This document shows positions 24,253 through 33,700 of a stretch of DNA of 64,000 nucleotides, piece after piece. Source of the DNA: Luscinia megarhynchos (taxonomy: Eukaryota > Chordata > Aves > Passeriformes > Turdidae). The notes under the pieces were generated by a model. It was given only the letters and a program-made list of their open reading frames with translations, made no database searches and was not told where the DNA came from. Position numbers and translations under genes: made by a program. The stretch spans positions 51,140,473 through 51,204,472 of the forward strand of contig CM067592.1 in the NCBI GenBank assembly GCA_034336665.1. The letters run 5' to 3'. How positions within the stretch are numbered: position 1 is the first letter of the stretch; every line of letters begins with the position of its first letter.

Positions 24253-25557
24253 GAGGCAGGGCTTCTCTAAGCCTGTTTGTCCTTTTTGACGGGGGGCATA
24301 GGTCTTAGAAGTTCCTTCAAGTGGATCGGACATGTCGTCATCATCCTTCTCATATGTGGCACTGTGGTTCCGGGCGACTGGAGCTGCTCTCTTTCTGGTG
24401 GAACCTTCTTGTTGAGCCTTGTCTTCCTTCAAATCACGCACTCGTCGTGCCAGAACAGCTGTGGGCTTTCCATCCCACCTCTTCATGTTTTCTCCCGCAG
24501 TCACGCTAAGAAAAACCACAACTCCGCGCGTGGGGTGTACCTTCTCTCCTCAGCAGAGGAGTGTCTGCGTTGACTGCCAGGACGTCTGATTTGCACAGCT
24601 GAGATTTGGAGGAGATCCTCCTTGATTTCCTCTCTCAGCTTCTTATGGTTTTCCTCCAACTTATCCTCCAAGTTCTGTAAACGTGTTTCCACGGCTGCAA
24701 TCCTGGCATGCGTTGGGCCATGCACAGCATCAGCGTCACGCCTTCAAGCTTCTTTGCCATATCAAGCACTGTCTCATATGTGTCTTCTGGTTTCATTATT
24801 GCAAGAGCTGAGGCATATTCAGATGGTCCAAGCCTCACAAGCTTCCTCCACATAATCGGGGTGTGCACGGTACCAGATCTGGATTTCTAGTTGTTACATT
24901 ATCTGAGAAAATAATTTCTGCCACCGCCATCTCTCTCAAACGTTGGATTCCCTGCTCGATGGTTTTCCATCTGGTCTGCTGCATGTACAGGTCATCAGCG
25001 CAGAGATATCTTTGTGCCACACTGTCCAATACACGTGACCAGAGGCTCTGAGGACTAGCTCCCCTCATCATACCTTGATCGATGACTGGATCTTGAGACA
25101 GGGATCCCAAATGTCTCGCTTCCGTGCCATCCAGGGTGGTTGCTTCACCTGCCGCATCCCAAAGCCGGACCAGCCAACTAATTATGGATTCATCAGGTCG
25201 CCTTGTATAATTTTTTCTTAGACCACGAAGATCTTTCAGGGAAAAGTTATTAGTTTCTGATCTCTCATCAGTCACTTTAACTCCGGATTTTATATCAGGG
25301 GGAGTTGAAGGTCCTTCTCCTGCATCCTCATCATCATCATCCTCCACCGGCCGATCTGTTTTCTTTGCGCACTTTCTACTCCTGGTACTGGTAGCCACAG
25401 CCATAGGTTGAAGCTTGCTGTCTAATTTTGCCCCTGTCCTGGAGCCTGAGGTGTTAACTGCAGTCTGAGTAACTGGAATAGTAGCTACGTTATCTCCCTG
25501 TTCCCTCTCCTTTGTTTGTTGTCCTACACTATCTAACAGGGTTCGAGTAAGCTGCAT
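24250..25557 (-). pseudogene. gag, broken by frameshifts
   Basis: The gag region is spread over several frames. The first piece (25557-24835, true ATG) has a polar N-terminus, an acidic run (EDDDDED), then a capsid-like segment with WLVRLWDAAGE and LWSRVLDSVAQRYL. Near 24860 the sense moves to a second frame (24866-24735, reading SEYASALAIMKPEDTYETVL), near 24735 to a third that holds a coiled coil (RLQNLEDKLEENHKKLREE), and near 24520 back to the first, ending with a basic patch, a DDDD run and a TAG at 24250-24252. No CCHC zinc knuckle is visible. The capsid assignment rests on position and resemblance to class III Gag. Confidence 0.8.
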
Positions 25558-25737
25558 GCCAGAGCCCAGCTCACTGCAGTGATTCTCTTTTCCTTAGAAT
25601 TGTCCTGACACTTTTCTTTTTAAGTACTTTTGCAATCTTGACTGGGTCTTGAATTTGTTCAGATGAAAAATCCCAGATTATAGGTTCAGAAAACTCTTTT
25701 TAGAATTTGGCCCAGTTCCTCCCATTTGCCACACCAC
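25558..25737 (-). pseudogene. Gap between the hydrophobic frame and gag, with protein-like pieces in other frames
   Basis: About 180 nt separate the stop of the hydrophobic frame from the first gag ATG. Frame-shifted readings include a Trp- and Glu-containing piece (CGKWEELGQILKR) just after the hydrophobic stop and a Lys-rich piece (DPVKIAKVLKKK) before gag. These look like coding remnants rather than random sequence. The simplest reading is that the hydrophobic frame and gag were once one longer frame, since broken by small indels. This is inference from composition only. Confidence 0.45.
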
Positions 25738-26268
25738 TCAGAATTCTTCACACTCTGCTTTGCTACCCGAATCAGGGGTTGTAACACCTGCATCCCTAGA
25801 AATCTCAGCTTTCATTTTGTATAAACTGCAGACAGTATAGAAAAAACTTACTAAATTAAATACCAGAAAGATGGTTTCCTTTACACTCAGGGAGAGCTGA
25901 ACATTCTCTAACAGAGATGTAAATAATTCAGGGGAGAAGAAGGAAAACAAAGGCAAAAAATCCTCTTTGCTTGCTTCTCCTCTAATGAATTGAGTGCACA
26001 ACACAAACCACGACTTGTACATCCCTGAAGTGGATTCTAACACCTTCATAAACTTCTGGCAGATCATTACAACCAAGCCTAGCCCAATGAGTATTTTGGT
26101 TAATACCCCTTTCATGAAAAAACTACGTGCTAGAGACAACACTGGGGCTATCTCTGAGTAAGAGAACAGGCCCAGAGACCACAGGGGTATTAAGATCTCA
26201 AAAAACTCTAAAGAGCAAACATACAGGCAGGCTTCCAATCCAACAGACATCACGGCTTCAAAAAACAT
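25738..26268 (-). CDS. Hydrophobic membrane-protein-like frame upstream of gag
   Basis: An intact frame of 176 codons from ATG (26266-26268) to TGA (25738-25740). The frame stays open a few codons upstream to a TAA. It begins about 62 nt after the primer binding site, where Gag normally starts. The product is strongly hydrophobic: numbered from a TTG seven codons upstream, segments at residues 8-43, 61-78, 93-127 and 138-157 could each hold one or more membrane helices, followed by a polar, acidic tail (SGSKAECEEF). Cysteines are common in the first half. I do not recognise a family; it is not a typical matrix protein and has no signal-anchor plus ectodomain layout like Env. It is the only internal frame besides the integrase that has no obvious break. 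It may be an unusual Gag N-terminus or a separate accessory protein. Confidence 0.6.
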   Translation of the reverse strand: MFFEAVMSVGLEACLYVCSLEFFEILIPLWSLGLFSYSEIAPVLSLARSFFMKGVLTKILIGLGLVVMICQKFMKVLESTSGMYKSWFVLCTQFIRGEASKEDFLPLFSFFSPELFTSLLENVQLSLSVKETIFLVFNLVSFFYTVCSLYKMKAEISRDAGVTTPDSGSKAECEEF

Positions 26269-26330
26269 ACTGATATCAATACAGGCCAATTAAAAACAAG
26301 ATGTTATTAAAGTTTTTTCCACTTTCTCCT

Positions 26331-26348
26331 TCCCCGTACGGGCCACCA
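26331..26348 (-). other. Primer binding site for tRNA-Ile
   Basis: On the proviral strand, nine nucleotides after the 5' LTR, is TGGTGGCCCGTACGGGGA. It is complementary over 18 nt to the 3' end of a vertebrate tRNA-Ile(AAU), including the CCA tail, as I remember that tRNA. Such a match primes minus-strand DNA synthesis. Mammalian ERVL elements are named for tRNA-Leu, so the Ile primer marks a different lineage. Confidence 0.85.
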
Positions 26349-26357
26349 AATAATGAA

Positions 26358-27011
26358 TGTCCAAGTTTGGACAAACTTAGGGAAAAAACCCCCAGAAGAG
26401 CTTCCCAGGAAATAAGGGAAAAAAAAATTTCACTCAGGGGGAAAAGTGGAAAAAACCTATTTATTAACACATACAAGAGAAACACTTCCCAGCACAGACC
26501 CAGGTGACAAAAAAGTTTTCACCGAGAGAGAGAAACTTGGACGCTTTGATCTTCACTAGAAGGGCGAAACGCTTCTCTGGCCAGTGTCCAGCGGCAGGCC
26601 GCAGGGTTCCTCCGGAGCTGGTGCTGAATCCTCGGGGGTGAGGGGGAGAAGGGAGAGGGGGAGAGAGAGAAAGAAAAAAAACAGCCGGAATAGCCAGCAA
26701 GCCTTAAACAGCAGCGAGCTAAACCGAATAATTCAAGCAATATAAAGTCAAAAAAAATCAAGAAAAAAAAACCCAAAAACAGCTAACTCACAAACCAGGC
26801 CACGAGCCACCACCACAGCAGCGATAGCCACCCGCAGCAGCAGCCAGAGCCCAGCGCGCAGCCGCGCAAGCCACCCTTCTCCAAGCTAAGCCCGCGGCAA
26901 ACCAAGGCCATTCCGCAGAGCAGAGCCCAGGCGGCCCCTCCCCCGGGAGCAGACAGCTTCATGGCCAAGGGGGGCAGGGTAAGGAGTTAGTCAAATCATC
27001 AACCCAGGACA
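26358..27011 (-). repeat. 5' LTR of the ERV
   Basis: About 654 bp with TG...CA ends, near-identical to the 3' LTR at 20309-20963. In proviral orientation the U3 start is GC- and CpG-rich, a T-rich tract with a TATA-like 'TTTATATTG' lies near 26740-26746, a long pyrimidine tract follows (about 26635-26680), and AATAAA is at 26460-26465. A 59-codon frame with a signal-peptide-like start runs from an ATG at 26960-26962 to 26783, but it is not preserved in the other LTR beyond about 27 codons. Confidence 0.92.
26460..26465 (-). terminator. Polyadenylation signal AATAAA in 5' LTR
   Basis: The plus-strand tttatt corresponds to AATAAA on the proviral strand, at the same LTR position as 20411-20416. 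In an active provirus the 5' copy would have to be ignored or lie in a part of the transcript not yet long enough to use it. Confidence 0.65.
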
Positions 27012-27016
27012 TTGTC
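27012..27016. other. Target site duplication, right copy (TTGTC)
   Basis: Directly follows the right LTR end and repeats the 5 bp at 20304-20308 exactly. With the left copy it defines the pre-integration site and shows there has been no recombination with another provirus. Confidence 0.88.
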
Positions 27017-27770
27017 TCTTCAAAAGTGTGATCTAAAGCCACTGTGGCAGCAAAGTGACTCTGCCCAAGGTGTCTCTTTATGCTTGAGATCACCTCAGGA
27101 GGACATAAAGGTGTTCTGGAACCAGCTCTTTCCAATGCCTGCTGATGAGAGACTGCATGAGGCTGTTCTTAGAGGTTTTCAAGGTTGTTTATTATTTCTT
27201 ATTTCAGGAATTCTTTGCCCAGAGAACAGCAGTCTGCTCGCCAGACATCCAGGGCAGAATCTGCCTCTAAATTATGCATTTGATATTTACAATTAATTCC
27301 CAATACACCACAACCTTATTGTAATGTCTAGTTTTGTCCCCATCCGATCGAAGGATGCCAAGGTGGACTCCAACATGGATGGCATGGAGAAGAAGGAGGA
27401 AGAAGCATACCATGCCCCAAATCCTCCATCTTGACCACGAGCCCTTTTACATAAACATTCTAGAAATTTACTTATTCTACATTCTAACAGTCTAATTTAC
27501 ACTCTATTTATTTTTGCAGCTGCATTTCTTCTCTCAATGTTGGTAAATTGTTCCAAGGAGATAAATCCAGCCCCTGAGACACCTGGGTCTCATTTGAGGG
27601 TCTTTGGGGACCCCACCAGGGGGGTTTTGAAGCTCCCAGGGAAGCCAGAAGAATACTCTGGGCTCCCACAGCAAAGGTGTCACAGTCCTTGGCATCAACA
27701 TGGCATATGTCCTGCAAGGTGCTGCATGCCTTCTGTTTCCAGTTAGTAAAAAAACAAACAGAAGGGAGAT
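27017..27770 (-). mobile_element. Probable older LTR-type repeat (minus strand)
   Basis: The DNA directly beside the provirus differs in composition from the surrounding AT-rich sequence and looks like an older avian LTR read on the minus strand. It has an AATAAA (plus-strand tttatt, 27188-27193) and moderately GC-rich flanks. The order of blocks (the 'aaggatgccaaggtgga' segment near 27353 and the 'ctttggggaccccaccagg' segment near 27602) resembles LTRs I associate with bird ERVs. No terminal repeat pair was found, so the ends are approximate. It may be a solo LTR into or next to which the younger provirus inserted. Confidence 0.4.
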
Positions 27771-30700
27771 AAGGGTTTTGTCCCACTGTAGTCTCTGTCC
27801 CTTCAAAACCAGCTTTACTTTGTCTTCTTCCTCACTCCTGAATAGGCAGTTAGCATTCCCTGGGCATTCACTACAACACCTTCACAAAGTAGGGCCTCAA
27901 AAATGATTGCAAGTTGGCAACCACAGACTAGAACTTGTATATCAATAGCATTTCAAGTGATAGTTTCAACGGTACAGACTAATTTTTTTATATAGCTTTA
28001 AGCTACTTTTATACTATTTTCTACTATTTTATGCCCCTATGGGCATGCTGAGTAACTCTGCTGATCCCAATCACTTTCAGACCTAATGAGCCAGTCATCT
28101 CTATGCAATGTCAGTCAGATATCTCACTGTAGCCAGAGGCACTTGTGTTTATCAACTGCCAGACTGGTTCAACAGACACCAAGAGGCAAAATTCTGCACA
28201 CTTCCAGCACTTCATTCAGTAATGAACAGTTGCAGTTAATACTTTGTTCTTTGGAAATTAGGTCATCTGTAGAGGTGAGATTTAAAGATGTTCTCAGGCA
28301 GTAAAATGTATGCAGCTTCTTTTTTTTTTTTCCTGCAGTAATAAATAATTTTAAAATTTAAAAGGGGACTAATCAGTAGTAAATGGAAGTATTACTTTTA
28401 CATATTTATATTCCCAGGACTGGGGTTTCTTCCAACACAGTGCTGAACTTTCCCACAGCAAGTCCTTATAGAATGGAAACAAGCTGGAGATAGGTTGGTA
28501 CAATTACATGAGGTACTTAAAATTCATCAAGAACCTGGGCAGGAACTATACACCAGAGTGGCCAAGAGAATGGAAATGTATATTCAATGAACAGAGCTTA
28601 GCTAAACTACACTGGTTAGAATTATCTTATATTCTCTCCATCATCAAGTTTACAGAAGTCTCTCTTTATCACTGAGGGGGAAAAAAAATTAAAAAAATAA
28701 AACAACTTTCAAATACAATTTCAATCTAATTTGCAAAAGGAATTTAGATATTGAACTACTGTATTGCCATTGAAATATCATCATCTGTCCAGAAAATAAA
28801 ACACATGAAGGCTATCTATCCTCACTCAATAGATTCTCTTAGAAATTATCTTAATGATTTTTTGAGCAGCAAGGTGCAGCTACATTTAAATAAGTGTCAG
28901 TGTTCTAACTAGAGAGCTTCATTCTGAAAATCAGCACCCTTTATCAGAGACACCACCAAAGTCATTAGCCAGCTGGTTACCTAAAATGCAATGTGACAGA
29001 CTTTCAAGTGATATTATTCTATTTGAATTTATTCTCAAGATATATTTTTCACTTAAACTGTATGAGAGTTTAAAATAAATAAGGCCTTCCCTCTATAGAA
29101 GAGAGCAAGCCAATGCATACTAAATTAACAAACAAAGAAATAAATAACGTCTACAAGATGCTAAACTTTAATTAGCCATACTAATAAATTTTGATTGATA
29201 TTGAATCTAATTCTTGGGGGAGAAAATGTCAACCAAAAAAAAAAAAAATCCAAAAAACCAAAAAACAACAAAAAAAACCACACAAAAAAAAAACCCAAAG
29301 AAGAAGTACATGGGATTTATTTTATGGACTTAGGACTATTCTTAGCACAAATATAGCAACATGGCTTAGTAACATTCAAGCCTGTTATGAAAGATTCAAA
29401 ACAGTATCCATTTTCACTGAAAATGTGAATGCTATTTGAAAATGCCATATTTCTGCTAATGTAATTAGTCACCTGTGCCCTCAAACATTCCTAGGACATC
29501 AACTTAAGTCATTAAAATACATATTAAAATCTATTACAATATTTATTTTAAGTGACTCAATCTCATCTGAAGATTTTGCCATAGGTACTAACAATGAAAA
29601 AAGACCTGGTGGATGGTATATTCCAGCTTCCTAATAATCCTTGCTAAAATGGATTTCTCCCAAGGAGAAGAAGATTCTGCTTTAGCTGGTATCAGTGGAA
29701 AAGTAAATATAGTCTTGAAGCCAGAATGATATTAAGAATATTGGAGCAGAATCTGTAGCCCTGTAGGTTTTTCTGATCCTGTTTTAAATGAGGGAAGTGA
29801 TGATGTTTTTACTGCTTCCCTAAGGAAACCCCTTTGCAGTTTAACAGACCTGAATGCAGAGGTTACTTTTACTCCTGACATTTGATTAATTTTTATTTTT
29901 TCAGTTTCTTCCTTTCTCCCTAGTCATTTCCTACTGTGTGACACCATGCATGCTACACATTTGTATAGATAATGACAAGCTCTGTCTGCTACCACTAGTA
30001 TTCAGAGACCAAACAAGACTGCTGAAATTGCCCTCTAATCTTAGTTCATGTAGCAGATTAAATCCAAGTTTGCTGGAATATCTCACACCACACCTTTCAT
30101 TTTTCCAGCACACTTCATTATAGCTCTGCATCATAATGTAGAGGTTCATGTGTTTATGTGCCCTGCTCTTTCAATGTCTCCTCATGGACAAGTTTTGCCC
30201 AGGCTAAACTATTGACACGCCAAATAAGAAATTCCCAAAAAACCTTCATCTTTTTTTGTTTTTTTTTTTTTTCCTAAATGCGATTTCTCTCATAGGCACA
30301 ATTTTAATATACCTATGGAAATCACACATAGTTTCTTTACAAAACCTCAAAGCTTGCTCACATAAATGATTTAGTATTGGCAGTTCAGACAGGGAGTAGG
30401 ACTGTAAATAATTTTTTGAGTAGGACAAAGAAGTGCAGCAGCACCTGTGTTGTGCCACTCAAACAGAGCACCTCCAAGCACATTACACACAAGAAATACA
30501 GCTGTTAAAATGAGTACTGCAGACCCAGGGTAGTTGAAAGGTAGGCTAAGAAGGCTAAGAAGGAGGCTTTTAGGAGAAAGCTGAACTCACAAGAAGAACC
30601 ATGGAGACATGATGCATGTTTCCAGTCAAGTGACAGTAAATTTTTTTTATTATTGTAATTTTTTCTTTTTTTTTTTTTTTTTCTGAAGCACTGGGCAAAA

Positions 30701-33700
30701 TGTTAATATGCTCAGCTTCTTCATACAAACTTTTCAAAGCTAAATGGAGAATGGGGGAAATTTCTTGGAAAATAATGAATTATTTAGGAAATTAGGGCAT
30801 TCAGGTTTTGCGTACTAATATGTGGTTAAACTGCAGTAGATTCTTTTTCATCTATCCTTTTGAGACCCCTGATTAGGACATACCAACATCTGTTTTTCTT
30901 TTCTTTTCTTTTTTTTTACTATCAAATATTGTTTTCAGGATAATGCTCACACAGTTTTTCTCACTCATGGTGTTTGCTTATGCTCCTCTTGTAAGGGCAG
31001 TTCTAAAGTGCTGTAACACACTGACTTTTACCCTTGGCATTGGAAGTGATGCCTTTTTTCATGCCTCTATCCAACAGGAATTAAGGAAGGAAGAAGGGCA
31101 TCACCTAGTCCTTTGGCTATTGGTGATGAGGATCACAGTATAGACATTAAAGTTAAATGAGGTGTGTAAGTGAGAGATTTTTAAAAAGTGATGCTTTTCA
31201 GCACACTTATAATCTGCCCTGGTTTTCTTAGCTGAAATTTTACATAAAGCCTTCCAGGATAGGGGGACCTGTGATATTCTCTGGTAGGTCTCCTGGTTAG
31301 ACTAGGGGAGGACACACTATAGGGTAGGTGCATGATATAGCCATGTAGAGTCATCAGATTGAGTGAAATTATTCCTTCTCAGTGCTGAGCTCAAGTCCTA
31401 GTCAATGTAATATTTATAATTCATGATTGCCTGAATAGAGAATCAGGGAATATTTAATAACAAGGCAACCAATATGCATGTGCCCCATCAATGAGATCCT
31501 GTTATGTGGATCTGTTTTGTCCAAGACTTTTTGCTAGAGATTCCCAACAGATGTGCATTCTACATTACTGTTCTTGATAAAAATATAGTTTTAAAAGCGG
31601 ATAAGGTCATGCCAAAGAAATGGGGTTGACTTTGAAACAGAGAACTCTGTGACCCATATCTGACACAATTTAGCAGTTAGTCAGGAAGTTCAATTCATGG
31701 CAAGCATTCTGAATCCTCTTCATAATCAGACTCCCTTAGATAGAGCATGCTGTGAGAAATGTCAGAAAAAAAACAGCTAGGAATTTTATTTATTTTTTTT
31801 TTAAATAAGGAAGGATGGTGTCAGCAGCACTTTGAAACCAATAACAAGCAATTCTGTAACTGTCTGGAAGTCAGTGACACCTGACAGAATAGTCAGGATC
31901 TCAGATTTTGGATGCAAATTCACTGATGTTATAGCAGCAGACTGTAAATGTATTTCTCTGTGAGATTCATCATATCAGAATTACATAAAAAAGACAAGTT
32001 GTAATGAAATCTTGGTGGATAAAATGAAATGTAAGTGATTGTGGAATAAAATAAATCTAATTTTTGTGATGATGCATGAGTGAAGATTAAAATAGATAAT
32101 GTCTGAAAAGAACAGATTGAGAGTGATTATAGCAGAAGCTTAAATTGAAATATATAGGATATTTAAAAATCTACAATTCATGTGAGAATTCTTTATATGA
32201 AGTGTGGGAACATGTAAAGTGATCATTTAAGAAAGACACAGCTGATATTTATCGATTGAGAGAAGAAAAGAAAATTAACACTATTATTGGCAAGTGTGCA
32301 TTTATTTTCCTAAAAACAATGTTTATTAAAGTAATTTATTCCTTTATTTTTTAGTTTTAAGTTTCTAAGATTGAGTTTCAATCCAGAAATATATAACAGT
32401 GATTTATGCATTAATGCCAGTTCTCAGAATTTAGATTGCTTCATCTGTGATACACAGCTGTGTCCCTTCCAAAAGAAGTTAGAAGCAGAGCATGCCCGAA
32501 TTCTGTGGTTACTTCATATCTAGAAGTATGAATCAGATCATTAAGAAACCTGTCTTACAGGGAAATAAGGACATGCAGTAGCCAATCTGCCATTCCCTTT
32601 AACATATTCCAGTCAAAATAAAAAGTTATTCAACAAAAACATTTCCATTGAAGATTCACTTGGCTTTTTAAGTGGAAAATCCCATTTTCCTAAGAACCTG
32701 AACATTTTCATGATAAAATGCACCTGGTTAAAAATACAGAATATTTTTGAAAACTGTTATTGTAAAACTGAATACAAACCCTTTCTGCTGTTTCCCAGGC
32801 CTCACATCAAAATTTAGGAATCAATATTTCTAGTTTGTACTTCTACTTTTTCTCATCTGTTCTCTCAGTCACTTGCAGTAAGTTAATGACCCTCTCCAGT
32901 TCTCCTTTGCAAAAATTCATTAAATGGATTCAATTCTCCTAAAAAGTGTGCTGAGACTGTGTAAAATGGTCAGAGATTCTAAAATGAGGGGTTCCTTCTA
33001 AATGGGATATGGATAAAGCACTATGATTAAAGAAGATGTTATGCATGTGTGATCTTGATCCCCCAAGATTTTGTTCTCTGCCGTCTCCAAAGATAGTGAC
33101 CAACCCAAGATATCCTTATGGAACTTCATGAGAAAAAAGATTAATTTCTCCAGTCACGACCTCTTATAAATCACCAATATTTATAATTTTGTTCCCACCA
33201 CCAGACACAACACTGAATACATTCTGTAAAAGACGCAAAATAACTTGGTAAAAGCTCATACTGCAAAGCCTACATGCAGAATTCTGTTGGAGGTTTTAGC
33301 CTAAAATCATTCATGAAGACTTTGTAGGATTTCTTTAATGTCTATCAAACCTACTCTCTCTTATGTATGCTAAATGTGACTAACATCATGGCAGTGGCAC
33401 TATAAACAACATATTTGATAATTTTGCTATGTCTTTGACATATATTAACCTAGAAAAATTTTTTCAGCTTTACGTCTTGCAAAATTGAAATTCTGGTAAA
33501 CAAATTTCCAATATTCTTGCTAGCACTCTCTCCCGAGGAATGAACATTATGTGGAATATGGCATGAGGTTTTATATTAAAAATGTATATATAATTTGACT
33601 TCCCAGATTCAAAAGTCTTGACTCCAAACTAAATTAACACAAGGCAAAAAACTCCACATAAAACTGACCTCAGACCAAACCAAACCAAACCAAACAAACG

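Larger units (their letters stand above)
20309..27011 (-). mobile_element. Endogenous retrovirus provirus, class III (ERVL-like), env-less
   Basis: A structurally complete provirus of about 6.7 kb on the minus strand. In proviral order: 5' LTR (27011-26358), tRNA-Ile primer site, a hydrophobic frame, gag, protease-RT-RNase H-integrase, polypurine tract, 3' LTR (20963-20309). It has TG...CA ends and a 5-bp target duplication. There is no env: only about 120 nt separate the integrase stop from the 3' LTR. The RT YIDD box, a DTGA protease, an HHCC-DDE integrase and the lack of env point to class III. It cannot be autonomous, because gag and pol carry several frameshifts and a nonsense codon. High LTR similarity suggests a comparatively recent insertion. 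Confidence 0.93.

Noticed and set aside
21188..24573. Plus-strand frames of 60-140 codons across the provirus
   Set aside because: They are antisense shadows of gag and pol; the minus-strand frames carry the DTGA, YIDD and DDE motifs.
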